Shown here: piece by piece, positions 27,888 through 36,603 of the stretch
How positions within the stretch are numbered: position 1 is the first letter of the stretch
Layout: each line of letters begins with the position of its first letter
From: an uncultured Bacteroides sp.
GTDB lineage: Bacteria; Bacteroidota; Bacteroidia; Bacteroidales; Bacteroidaceae
Reading direction: 5' to 3'
DNA: 60,233 bases
NCBI GenBank assembly: GCA_937890825.1
Contig: CALADS010000087.1
Coordinates: forward strand, 1-60,233
Notes under the pieces: generated by a model
The model's input: only the letters and a program-made list of their open reading frames with translations
Database searches by the model: none
Told to the model about the DNA's origin: nothing
Translations under genes and position numbers: made by a program

Positions 27888-28020
27888 CTTAATTAATTGA
27901 GGCTCTTAGTCTCAAATTCTTAATCGTTTGATATTCAATGTATTTTTGGTGAATGAGTCTAAAGGAATTAGTTGAGAACTATCTGGCCTTCTGAAGTTCT
28001 TTAGTCTATATTATTTCTTA

Positions 28021-28028
28021 TAATTTTG
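28021..28028 (+). promoter_or_regulatory. -7 box of sigma gene copy 1
   Basis: TAATTTTG matches TAnnTTTG exactly. It overlaps a possible TTG start at 28026, so it argues that translation begins at the ATG at 28077. Confidence 0.6.
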
Positions 28029-28076
28029 CTTTCACAATTAAGGAAAAACGAAACATTAACCAATATTAAAAGTACC

Positions 28077-28592
28077 ATGGAAAACGATTTGCATACATCC
28101 ATTCATCTCATTGCCGATTCTTACGGAGCCTACCATGAGCAGATCTTTTTCTATATTCATAAAAGAATCAAAAGTCGGGAAGATGCAGAAGACCTCTCAC
28201 AAGATGTCTTTGTCCGTCTGATGGACTATGAACAGTTGCTCTGTGCGGAGACGGTGAAAAGCTTCATTTATACCATAGCCCGAAATCTGGTGATTGATTA
28301 TCTGCGTCGCTACTATAAGGCACAGGAAGTTACCTCTTATATATATGACAGTGTTCCCCAGGGAACAACCGAAACAGAAAGTGCAATCATGGCGCGTGAC
28401 CTTCAGGCACAGGAACTGAAGTGTTTGCGTTCGCTTCCAGCTCAGCGTCGTAAAATCTATATGTTAAACCGCTTTCAAGAAAAGAGTTCATCGGAAATAG
28501 CCGAAGTTCTACGGCTTTCACGGCGCACGGTAGAGAATCATTTGTTCATCTGCCGGAAAGAGGTACGTGCCTATATGAAACAGTGCATTTGA
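28077..28592 (+). CDS. ECF-type RNA polymerase sigma factor, copy 1
   Basis: A 171-residue extracytoplasmic-function sigma factor. Region 2 includes FFYIHKRIKSREDAEDLSQD and FIYTIARNLVIDYLRR. Region 4 includes LPAQRRKIYMLNRFQ and the helix-turn-helix SSEIAEVLRLSRRTVENHLF. It directs RNA polymerase to a specific promoter set, presumably that of the adjacent susC/susD genes. The ATG at 28077 is chosen because the upstream TTG at 28026 lies inside the predicted -7 box. No FecR-type anti-sigma gene lies beside it, which is unusual for a sigma-susC arrangement. A second, nearly identical gene is at 38678. Confidence 0.93.
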   Translation: MENDLHTSIHLIADSYGAYHEQIFFYIHKRIKSREDAEDLSQDVFVRLMDYEQLLCAETVKSFIYTIARNLVIDYLRRYYKAQEVTSYIYDSVPQGTTETESAIMARDLQAQELKCLRSLPAQRRKIYMLNRFQEKSSSEIAEVLRLSRRTVENHLFICRKEVRAYMKQCI

Positions 28593-28616
28593 TAAGAGAA
28601 ATAAACGTTATATTTG
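28588..28616 (+). promoter_or_regulatory. Promoter between sigma copy 1 and susC
   Basis: TTTG (28588-28591) overlaps the sigma stop codon, and TATATTTG (28609-28616) follows after 17 nt, 23 nt ahead of the susC ATG. The -7 box is exact and the spacing slightly short. Confidence 0.55.
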
Positions 28617-28639
28617 TGTTAATTTTAAACTGATTTGTT

Positions 28640-31600
28640 ATGAGAAATGATTTTTTGAAAGTCTCTTCAAAAAGAATTTTGTTCTCAGCAGCCTTTGCAT
28701 CAGCTATATGTATAGGAGCTCCTTCGGAAGCTTTTGCGCATACGGAGTCGGTACAGACTGTGCTGCAGACCGGTACGGTGAAAGGTACCGTAGTGGATGG
28801 AACCGGAGAACCGGTTATCGGTGCCAACATCATGGTGAAAGGTACTACGAACGGCACTATTACGGATATTGACGGAAATTTTACCTTGAATAATGCTAAA
28901 GGTACTCTGGTGATATCATTTATTGGTTATAAGACGCAGGAAATTGCGGTGAAAGGAAATGAAACTAACCTGAAAATTGTCTTGAAGGATGATTCGGAAC
29001 TGCTGGATGAAGTAGTGGTTGTGGGGTATGGTACACAGAAAAAAGCTACTATGACCGGTTCAGTAACTGTTGTAAATGATAAGATGCTTGAAAATAAAGG
29101 GACAATGGCCAGTCCCGTTCAGGCTTTACAAGGACAAGTACCTGGTGTTATTATTACACGCTCTTCTTCAGCTCCTGGTGACGAGAGTTGGGGTATGAGT
29201 CTGCGTGGTAAAGTTTCTGCAAATGCAACTGATCCGCTAGTAATTATTGATGGTGTTGAATATGAAAGTGTCAATGAATTGCGTTTGCTGAACCCATCAG
29301 ATATAGAATCTATGAACTTTTTGAAAGATGCTTCTGCGTCTATTTATGGAGCTAAAGCTGCTGGAGGTGTTGTCTTAGTTACAACAAAAAAAGCGAAAGA
29401 CAATAAAGTCAGGGTGGACTATAATGGTTCTGTGACAGGGAAATTTATTGGATTAACTCCTAAATTGATGAGTTTGGATGAATGGGCTTCTTCAGTAGTA
29501 GATGCCCGTACTAATGATGGCTATGGCGATGATGATACTTGGATGCGTTATGCCAAACTGGCATTAGCTTATAAAAATCAATATATCGATATGGCTCATT
29601 CTGTCAATCCTTTTGGTACAGCTTTCTCAGATGTTGCTGATTTTGTTTTCTTTGATACAAATTGGCATGATATTATGTGGGGACAGGCAGTTTCTACACA
29701 ACATGAATTAGCAGTATCTGGCGGATCTGATAAATCAAAATACCGTTTGTCTTTGGGCTATATGTTTGATGATAGTAACTTGAAGTGGGGAGAAAACAAC
29801 AATAATCGTTACAACTTGCGTTTGACTAACACGTTTAAGTTATCTGATAAGTCTTCTATTGAATCAGTGATTGCTTATAATCGCCAGGATCAGGTAGCTC
29901 CTTCTCAATTAGGTGCAGCTTTGACCACAAATGCTCAGCAACCAGGTTTTCCATCTGCAACAGCTAATGGAAAACCATACGCATGGGGAACGTGGGGAGC
30001 TCCCAATTGGTATTGTGAATTGGGAGGTGAAAATAAATTGAAAGTATCTGCAATTAATATCAGTGAAAGCTTTCATTATTCTTTCTATAAAGATTTCTCT
30101 TTGCATATTACTGCAGGTTATAATACATCAACAGCGGTACGTGATACGCAAAAGAAATCAATAGACTGGTATAATTATGCTGGAAACAAGTTAGTCAGAA
30201 CTTCTCCATTGGAAAGTGAAAGTTCTTATGCTAAAACGAATGCCCGTACAGATTTTTATTCATTGTCGGGACATTTGGATTGGAATCATTTATTTGCTGA
30301 TGTGCATGATGTGAAAGTGATGTTGGGTATGCAGTATAATATGAAGGAATATGAATATACTTATTTACGTACATTGGGTATTTTGCCATCTTTAGAAATT
30401 CCAAACAGTTCTAATGATTTGGTATATCTTAATGGAGATGGAAATTCTTCTTCAAAATGGCAGGAGGCTGTATTGTCTTATTTCGGACGTGTGAATTATA
30501 ATTACAAGTCCAAATATATGCTGGAAGCTCAATTCCGCTATGATGGTTCTTCCAAATTCCAGCCTGAAAATCGCTGGGTAGCTTATGGTGGAGTGTCTGC
30601 CGGATGGCGTATTTCTGAGGAAGCATTCATGAAGAGTTTAGAGTTTGTTGATGAATTGAAATTACGTGCTTCCTATGGTAGTGTTGGTAATCAAAGCGGT
30701 ATTGACCGTTATGATGGAGCTCAGCTATACTCTTTTAAACCAGGATCTGGGATTCTTTTGGGGAATGGTAAAGTATCTTATATGGATACCAATGGCAAAT
30801 TGCCTAGTTTTGATCGTACTTGGGAACGTATTCATAATTACAATATAGGTTTAGATTTTGGTTTCCTTCATAATCGGCTGAGAGGTAGTGTTGATTTGTT
30901 CTGGAAACAAAATAACAACATGTTGATTGATGTAATTTATCCGGGTATTTTGGGAGATAAGGCTCCAAAGGGGAACCATGGTAAGTTGAAAGCCCATGGT
31001 TGGGAAGGTGCTTTGAACTGGTCGGATAAGATTGGTAAAGTGAACTACCATGTAGGGGCAACCTTTACCTATGCTACCAATAATTTGGTAGATAATGGTG
31101 GTAGCGGTGCTATTGAAAGTGGTGTAAGAAGCAATCGTGAAGGTTACCCGTTAAATTCGGTATTTGGACTCCGCTATTGTGGCAAGATTCAGACGGAAGA
31201 GCAGTTGAAGAAATATGAGGGACGTTATGCGGATAATAATACCATAGGTATTGCAAAAAACATGCTCCGTTTGGGTGATAACATGTTTGAAGATGTTAAT
31301 AAAGATGGTAGATTGGATTACAATGACTATGTTTATTTAGGTACGGATGATCCTCAAGTACAGTTCTCAATTAATTTGGGCGCCGAATGGAATGGGGTTG
31401 ATATTTCAGCAGTATTCCAAGGAGCTGGAAAACGGACAATTTGGCGTGAAAATAGTACTTGGCGAGTACCGATGCGAGCTGTATATCAGAACTCTAGTAA
31501 TCAACATATTGGCAATACGTGGAGCCAAGAGAATCCTAATGCTCATTTCCCCTCTTTGACTAATAAAGGTGATGTCAATAATTATAATTATCAATGTTCT

Positions 31601-31849
31601 TCCTGGTCGGTTGAAGATGGTTCTTATATTCGGTTAAAGAATGTAACTTTGGGATATAATTTGCCAGCTTCGCTTTTGGCAAAAACAAAAATTTTGAGTA
31701 AAGCTCGTGTGTATGTTTCTGGTTCCGATTTATGGGAACATAGTAATATTAATGATGGTTGGGATCCGGAAGCATCTCGCACGGTAGATAATGCGAAACG
31801 TTTCCCGTTCTTGAGAACAGTGACATTTGGATTGAACTTAACTTTTTAA
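28640..31849 (+). CDS. SusC/RagA-family TonB-dependent outer-membrane transporter, pair 1
   Basis: A 1069-residue protein of normal SusC length. It has a signal peptide (ending AFA), then a carboxypeptidase-regulatory-like domain (TVKGTVVDGTGEPVIGANI, residues of about 50-120), a DELLDEVVVVGYGTQKK segment with the TonB-box-like region, a plug domain with PLVIIDGVEYE, and a 22-strand barrel ending in phenylalanine. There is no STN domain between the signal and the regulatory-like domain. It imports oligosaccharides bound by its SusD partner, which starts 10 bp downstream. It lies directly after sigma copy 1 and its promoter. Confidence 0.95.
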   Translation: MRNDFLKVSSKRILFSAAFASAICIGAPSEAFAHTESVQTVLQTGTVKGTVVDGTGEPVIGANIMVKGTTNGTITDIDGNFTLNNAKGTLVISFIGYKTQEIAVKGNETNLKIVLKDDSELLDEVVVVGYGTQKKATMTGSVTVVNDKMLENKGTMASPVQALQGQVPGVIITRSSSAPGDESWGMSLRGKVSANATDPLVIIDGVEYESVNELRLLNPSDIESMNFLKDASASIYGAKAAGGVVLVTTKKAKDNKVRVDYNGSVTGKFIGLTPKLMSLDEWASSVVDARTNDGYGDDDTWMRYAKLALAYKNQYIDMAHSVNPFGTAFSDVADFVFFDTNWHDIMWGQAVSTQHELAVSGGSDKSKYRLSLGYMFDDSNLKWGENNNNRYNLRLTNTFKLSDKSSIESVIAYNRQDQVAPSQLGAALTTNAQQPGFPSATANGKPYAWGTWGAPNWYCELGGENKLKVSAINISESFHYSFYKDFSLHITAGYNTSTAVRDTQKKSIDWYNYAGNKLVRTSPLESESSYAKTNARTDFYSLSGHLDWNHLFADVHDVKVMLGMQYNMKEYEYTYLRTLGILPSLEIPNSSNDLVYLNGDGNSSSKWQEAVLSYFGRVNYNYKSKYMLEAQFRYDGSSKFQPENRWVAYGGVSAGWRISEEAFMKSLEFVDELKLRASYGSVGNQSGIDRYDGAQLYSFKPGSGILLGNGKVSYMDTNGKLPSFDRTWERIHNYNIGLDFGFLHNRLRGSVDLFWKQNNNMLIDVIYPGILGDKAPKGNHGKLKAHGWEGALNWSDKIGKVNYHVGATFTYATNNLVDNGGSGAIESGVRSNREGYPLNSVFGLRYCGKIQTEEQLKKYEGRYADNNTIGIAKNMLRLGDNMFEDVNKDGRLDYNDYVYLGTDDPQVQFSINLGAEWNGVDISAVFQGAGKRTIWRENSTWRVPMRAVYQNSSNQHIGNTWSQENPNAHFPSLTNKGDVNNYNYQCSSWSVEDGSYIRLKNVTLGYNLPASLLAKTKILSKARVYVSGSDLWEHSNINDGWDPEASRTVDNAKRFPFLRTVTFGLNLTF

Positions 31850-31858
31850 CAGAATATA

Positions 31859-33580
31859 GTGATGAAAAAATATACGTTAAATGCAATTTTGATATTGCTG
31901 GTGGGATGTTTATTCCAGTCTTGTTTGGATTTGGAACCAAAAGATCTGGTTGCTGATGGAAATTATTGGCAGACACCTACTGATTTTAAACTGTTTGCCA
32001 ATCAGTTCTACGGATGGACTCGCGATTTTGGCAATAGTGTGTACGATGCCCCCCATTCAGATAAACGTTCAGATTTGATTATGGATAAAGGTGGTGTGAA
32101 TGTTTATAGCAATGGTACGAACACGATTCCTGCCAAAGACAATAATTATACCGATGCTTATAACCGCATTCGTCGTACCAATATTTTGTTGGAAAAAGCT
32201 GAATCATATCCTGTACGGGAAGATATCAGACAATTTATAGGTGAGGCTCAGTTTTTCCGGGCTTATTGCTATTTTGAGTTGTTGCAATTATATGGAGATG
32301 CCATTATAATCAAAAAGCCTTTGGATACTACTTCTCCTGAGTTGCAAGTAGCTCGTAATGACCGTGGTGAAGTGGCTGATTTTATTATACAAGATTTGAC
32401 AGATGCAGCTGGATTACTTCCTAGTACAACTGAGGTGGAAAATGGCAGAATTGGCAGTGAAGGTGCATGGGCTATGCTTTCTCGGGTTGCTTTGTATGAA
32501 GGAACCTGGCAGAAGTTCCGTAATAATGCAGAACGAGGTAAAACTTTGTTGGATGTTGCAGCAAAAGCTGCAGATAAAGTAATTATCAGCAGAAAATTCT
32601 CTTTGTTTTCACCTACAATCTTAGGAGACAGTGCACAGAAATATATGTTTATATTGGAGGATGTCAAGTCTAATCCTGCCGGTTTGATGAAAAATGCCAA
32701 TACAGAGTATATTTTCTCACGTCGTCATGACGAAGTTTTAGCTCCTATCGGTAAAAATATAACTGTAGAATGTCTAGCCAATGCTCAACTTATTTCTCAT
32801 AAATTTGCAGCTTTATATCTTTGTCAAAATGGTTTGCCTATTGATAAAGCAGGGGAGCAATTTAAAGGATATGATAAAATAGACAGTGAATACCAGAATA
32901 GGGATCACAGAATGAGATATACGCTTTGTAAGCCTTATGACACTTTCTGGAGTCATGAAAAATCCAGAATAGACTGGACTGGGAGTGCGGCAGAAATGGC
33001 AGGCGCAGCAATTAAAAATTTAGTACCGACATCTGGTAGTGGTTATAACAATCAGAAATGGTCCACTGAGAGAAAGGTGCAAACCACGAAAGAAGGTTAC
33101 GATTACCCGATAATCCGGTATGCTGAAGTTCTGTTAAATTATGCAGAAGCCGTATATGAACGTGATGGTTCTATTACGGATGATGATTTGAATAAATCTT
33201 TAAATTTAGTACGTAACCGTGTGAATCCTAAGATGCCCAAATTAAGCAATGCTTTTGTGGAAATTCATAACTTGGATATGAGGACAGAAATTCGTCGTGA
33301 ACGTACTGTGGAATTGTTTAACGAGGGCTTCCGTATAGATGATCTGAAACGTTGGAAAACTGCAGAAGATGAAATGCCGATGGATTTCCTTGGTATTAAG
33401 TGGACAGGCACAGAGTATCAAAATAAATGGTCGAATGTTTCATATCCTAGAAATAGCGAAGGATTTATTGTCTTGGAAACGGGTAGAAAATGGGAAGATA
33501 AGCATTATCTATATCCATTGCCTGTAGATCAATTACAGTTAAATCCGAAGTTAAAACAAAATCCAGGTTGGGAAGAATAA
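31859..33580 (+). CDS. SusD/RagB-family surface glycan-binding lipoprotein, pair 1
   Basis: A 573-residue lipoprotein (LFQSC, lipidated at C22) of the SusD fold. The helical repeats include AYNRIRRTNILLEKAESYP and GEAQFFRAYCYFELLQLYGDA, a very typical SusD segment. The C-terminal part has YPIIRYAEVLLNYAEAVYE and RRERTVELFNEGFRIDDLKRW. SusD proteins close over the SusC pore and capture glycan. It pairs with the SusC encoded 10 bp upstream. The next gene, encoding an Ig-domain lipoprotein, starts 36 bp downstream. Confidence 0.95.
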   Translation: MMKKYTLNAILILLVGCLFQSCLDLEPKDLVADGNYWQTPTDFKLFANQFYGWTRDFGNSVYDAPHSDKRSDLIMDKGGVNVYSNGTNTIPAKDNNYTDAYNRIRRTNILLEKAESYPVREDIRQFIGEAQFFRAYCYFELLQLYGDAIIIKKPLDTTSPELQVARNDRGEVADFIIQDLTDAAGLLPSTTEVENGRIGSEGAWAMLSRVALYEGTWQKFRNNAERGKTLLDVAAKAADKVIISRKFSLFSPTILGDSAQKYMFILEDVKSNPAGLMKNANTEYIFSRRHDEVLAPIGKNITVECLANAQLISHKFAALYLCQNGLPIDKAGEQFKGYDKIDSEYQNRDHRMRYTLCKPYDTFWSHEKSRIDWTGSAAEMAGAAIKNLVPTSGSGYNNQKWSTERKVQTTKEGYDYPIIRYAEVLLNYAEAVYERDGSITDDDLNKSLNLVRNRVNPKMPKLSNAFVEIHNLDMRTEIRRERTVELFNEGFRIDDLKRWKTAEDEMPMDFLGIKWTGTEYQNKWSNVSYPRNSEGFIVLETGRKWEDKHYLYPLPVDQLQLNPKLKQNPGWEE

Positions 33581-33615
33581 AAAAAATTATTTTATACGAA
33601 TTTATTATTGATAAA

Positions 33616-35034
33616 ATGAAAACAAAGATAAAGAAATATAATAAAAAACATTGTGCAAGCATTTGGCTTTTAGGGACTGTGGCTGTTTTAGCTTCATGCA
33701 GTGCTGATAAGGAATTGACACCGGCTATGCCAGAAGCTCATTTGATTAGCTCTATCACTTTCAAAGTGAGTGAGGTGCTTCCTTTGGGAGTGGGAATGGA
33801 TTCTACTTTAGTCTATACTATAGAGGCTCCGGAACAGTTGCAAGACCGTGCTATCATGTGGAAATCAACCAACAATGAAGTGGCTACCGTTTCACAGGAA
33901 GGGAAAATTACAGCGATTGCTGAGGGCTCTGCTGTGATTAGTGCTGTTCCGGAAATTGGTTTTGGAGCTACGGCTTCTGTTACAGTAAATGTGATACCTG
34001 AAGTAATCAAAGCCACCCATTTGGAATTGATTAATAATAAAGAGGGTTCAACCATTTATGAGACAGACCAATTACAATTAGAAGTTTCTTGGACTCCGGA
34101 AAATCACACCTATGATTACTTGACGTGGGAAACCAGTGATGCTGCGATAGCCACAGTCTCTGAATCAGGATTGGTAAATTGTTTAAAGCCTGGAAACGTA
34201 ACGATTACAGCCATTACGCACGACCATAGTGGTGTAGTTGGTAATTATGATTTGACTATAGCACCTTACATCCCTGCTGAGCAGATTGAAATAACTCCTT
34301 ATGAAGAGCCGATTTGTTTATCGCTTGGTGCTGTAGAACTGGATGTTACTTATACTCCTGCTGAAGCGACATTAGGCTCTGTAAATTGGACATCAAGTAA
34401 TGAAGCAGTGGCAACAGTGGACAGGGGTGTAGTTACTCCTACTGGTTTTGGTAGTGCTGTGATAACGGCAACTAGTCAAAAAACCGGAGAGTCAGCATCT
34501 GTAACAGTAAATGTGGAAAGCGGTTGGTGGATTTGGGATGATAGAAATGATTTCGGCACTTGGATGACACCGAGTGGCAGCGGTGCAAAGGTTGAAAGAC
34601 AGGATGGTAAGCTGGTAGCTACTTTGGGTACTGGTAATAAATTACGTACAGACCTGAAATTACCTTGTGATGCAAAGAATCCGCTTTATTTCGATTTGGC
34701 AAATTATCCGGTAGTGGGTATGCGTTGTACGATTCCTAAGGGGGGAAACAATACTTTGGATGCCAAGTCTGTGGAAGGAACAGGTGCAGGAAATCCTAAA
34801 TGTAATGGAGGTATAGATTTATCGGATGGCACTAGATTGATTTATTATGATTTGGCAGCTTTGAACAAATATGAAAAGAAACTTGTAGGATTCAGCTTAT
34901 TCCAGATTAAGGTAGCTGATATTCCTAAAGATAAGGCACCTTCAGGTAAATATGAAGTTTATTGGATTCGTTCGTTTAAGAGCGTGGCGGAAATGGAAGC
35001 ATTTGCTAAAGAAGAAATCAATGCAGGTAATTAA
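33616..35034 (+). CDS. Surface lipoprotein with three Ig-like (Big2) domains, probable glycan-binding protein
   Basis: A 472-residue lipoprotein (LASC, lipidated at C28). Three Big2-type modules follow, each closing with a similar strand: NNEVATVSQEGKITAIAEG, SDAAIATVSESGLVNCLKPG and SNEAVATVDRGVVTPTGFG. The last 150 residues form a different domain rich in tryptophan at its start (WWIWDDRNDFGTW), which I cannot assign with certainty and which may be the carbohydrate-binding part. Its place right after susC/susD is that of surface glycan-binding proteins. The ATG at 33616 is preferred to a start overlapping susD because the lipoprotein signal begins there. Confidence 0.82.
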   Translation: MKTKIKKYNKKHCASIWLLGTVAVLASCSADKELTPAMPEAHLISSITFKVSEVLPLGVGMDSTLVYTIEAPEQLQDRAIMWKSTNNEVATVSQEGKITAIAEGSAVISAVPEIGFGATASVTVNVIPEVIKATHLELINNKEGSTIYETDQLQLEVSWTPENHTYDYLTWETSDAAIATVSESGLVNCLKPGNVTITAITHDHSGVVGNYDLTIAPYIPAEQIEITPYEEPICLSLGAVELDVTYTPAEATLGSVNWTSSNEAVATVDRGVVTPTGFGSAVITATSQKTGESASVTVNVESGWWIWDDRNDFGTWMTPSGSGAKVERQDGKLVATLGTGNKLRTDLKLPCDAKNPLYFDLANYPVVGMRCTIPKGGNNTLDAKSVEGTGAGNPKCNGGIDLSDGTRLIYYDLAALNKYEKKLVGFSLFQIKVADIPKDKAPSGKYEVYWIRSFKSVAEMEAFAKEEINAGN

Positions 35035-35062
35035 TATTGTTGATGAATTTTAACTATAGATT

Positions 35063-36451
35063 ATGAAAAGAAATTGGATATTTACAATGGGATTTTTGTT
35101 GGTAACAGGCTTTACTGCCTGTTCCAGCGAAATTGAAGATGGAACCACCGATATAGACAGTTGGCCTATCCCTTATGAACCAGTGGAAGCTAGATATACA
35201 TACACTCATCCTTGTGCCATGTTTAACGATGCTGATTTCTCTCGTGTGAAAACATTGCTGGATGATGGGACGGCTCCGCAGGCTGTAAAGGATGAATTCC
35301 AGACGTTGAAGAATAGTGAGTATACGAGAACTGATTATATCGCCAGTCCTACAGAATGGATTGTGAGGGGAGATCCCACGGGCACAGGAGTGGAAAATGA
35401 AAATTATGCTAATGCGATGTATGATGCAGCAGCAGCTTATCAAATGGCATTGCTTTGGAAACTGACCGGTGATGAAAATTATGCCCGAAAATCGGTTGAG
35501 GTCATGAACGCTTGGGCTGATAAATGCAAGGGAATTACATCGAATGATGCCAATCAGGCATTGGCTGCAGGATGTCAGGGATACACGTTTGCCAATGCTG
35601 CTGAAATCATGCAGACTTATGCCGGATGGCAAGCAAAAGACTTGGCTGATTTCAAGGCATGGATGAAAACTGTTTTTGCCGCTAAGAATATCGATTTCTT
35701 GAAAAAACATGGTGGTCAGTGCAGTGACCATTATTGGAGTAACTGGGATTTGGTGAATATGTGCTCTTATTTGGCCATTGGTATTTTGATAGAAGATGAT
35801 GAGATGGTGAATTATATTGTGAACTATTTTTATAATGGTGTGGGAAATGGATATATTGGTAAATTGATACAAGGGACATTTAATGATCCGTTGGGCACTG
35901 GTGAACAAATCGCACAAAATCAGGAAAGCGGTCGTGACCCAGGCCATGCCATGATGACGGTAGCCGTAACGGCTAATCTTTGCCAGATGGCCTATACGTT
36001 CTTTCAGTGTAATCCATCAGTTCCGCAGCTCGATTTCTTTGCTGCCAATGATAATGCTGTAATGAAAATGGGGGAATACACAGCCTTGTTCAATCTGCGT
36101 GATGGAGATGATTTTATGAATCAAAATGGTAAATGGTTGATTAATAAATCTCAGATGCCATTTAATGAATATAAATATTGTATAGATTGCTCTTGTTCTA
36201 ATCATAATCATGGTACCGTACATACGTCTGTCGCAGATGATGCAGGCCGCGGTAATCTTCGACCGGGATGGGAAATCTATTATAATCATTATGCAAAGAT
36301 AAAGAATCAGGGTAATGGTTATAAATATGCAAAAATGGCTGCTGAAAAAATGCGTCCGGAAGGTGGTGCAGATGGCAGTTCACGTTATGGAACTAATAGT
36401 GGTGCATTCGACCAACTTGGTTGGGGGACGCTGATGCTCTATCGTGAATAA
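35063..36451 (+). CDS. Alginate-lyase-fold lipoprotein (PL5/PL38-like), copy A
   Basis: A 462-residue lipoprotein (FTAC, lipidated at C20). The helical fold matches the Alginate_lyase superfamily. Characteristic segments are LLWKLTGDENYARKSVEVMNAWA, SNWDLVNMCSYLAIGI and QESGRDPGHAMM, where H295 is a candidate catalytic residue, and the C-terminal GAFDQLGWGTLMLYRE. Such enzymes cut uronic-acid polysaccharides by beta-elimination. Related PL38 enzymes act on glucuronan or alginate, but the substrate here is not proven. It is the last enzyme gene of the susC/susD unit 1 and is followed by a terminator. A second, divergent member is at 48049. Confidence 0.8.
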   Translation: MKRNWIFTMGFLLVTGFTACSSEIEDGTTDIDSWPIPYEPVEARYTYTHPCAMFNDADFSRVKTLLDDGTAPQAVKDEFQTLKNSEYTRTDYIASPTEWIVRGDPTGTGVENENYANAMYDAAAAYQMALLWKLTGDENYARKSVEVMNAWADKCKGITSNDANQALAAGCQGYTFANAAEIMQTYAGWQAKDLADFKAWMKTVFAAKNIDFLKKHGGQCSDHYWSNWDLVNMCSYLAIGILIEDDEMVNYIVNYFYNGVGNGYIGKLIQGTFNDPLGTGEQIAQNQESGRDPGHAMMTVAVTANLCQMAYTFFQCNPSVPQLDFFAANDNAVMKMGEYTALFNLRDGDDFMNQNGKWLINKSQMPFNEYKYCIDCSCSNHNHGTVHTSVADDAGRGNLRPGWEIYYNHYAKIKNQGNGYKYAKMAAEKMRPEGGADGSSRYGTNSGAFDQLGWGTLMLYRE

Positions 36452-36480
36452 GGGCGGTAGAATTCATAAGGAATGACATA

Positions 36481-36517
36481 AAAAGGATATGTCTGATTTT
36501 TCAGATGTGTCCTTTTT
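36481..36517 (+). terminator. Terminator of polysaccharide unit 1
   Basis: AAAAGGATATGTCTGA pairs, with some G:T pairs, with TCAGATGTGTCCTTTT across a short T loop, and is followed by a T run. It lies 29 bp after the lyase gene. Confidence 0.75.
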
Positions 36518-36603
36518 TACAGAATAAGGTTTTCATTAATCAGGGTCTTTATTTGCAAGATTGGATTGAAATTCTCATCTTTGTGTATCAAATCAAGACG
36601 ATT

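Larger units (their letters stand above)
27888..28625 (+). repeat. Duplicated sigma module, copy 1
   Basis: This 738-bp segment aligns without gaps to 38489-39226 (constant offset 10601). It covers the sigma gene, its upstream control region and a promoter immediately after the stop codon. Differences cluster in 27901-27945 and in the last 87 bases of the gene, and the block between appears identical by eye. It contains the palindrome TTGAGGCT-CTT-AGTCTCAA (27897-27915). Confidence 0.92.

Noticed and set aside
28026..28076. Extended N-terminus of the sigma factors from a TTG start
   Set aside because: The TTG overlaps the predicted -7 box, and the extension has no sigma features. The same applies at 38627.
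28588..28640. Invertible promoter ahead of susC
   Set aside because: No flanking inverted repeats of the length used by Bacteroides invertases were seen, and no recombinase gene is near.
35054..35947. Minus-strand frame of 297 codons
   Set aside because: Antisense to the alginate-lyase-like gene; low-complexity composition rich in I, S and H, no recognisable domain, no promoter.
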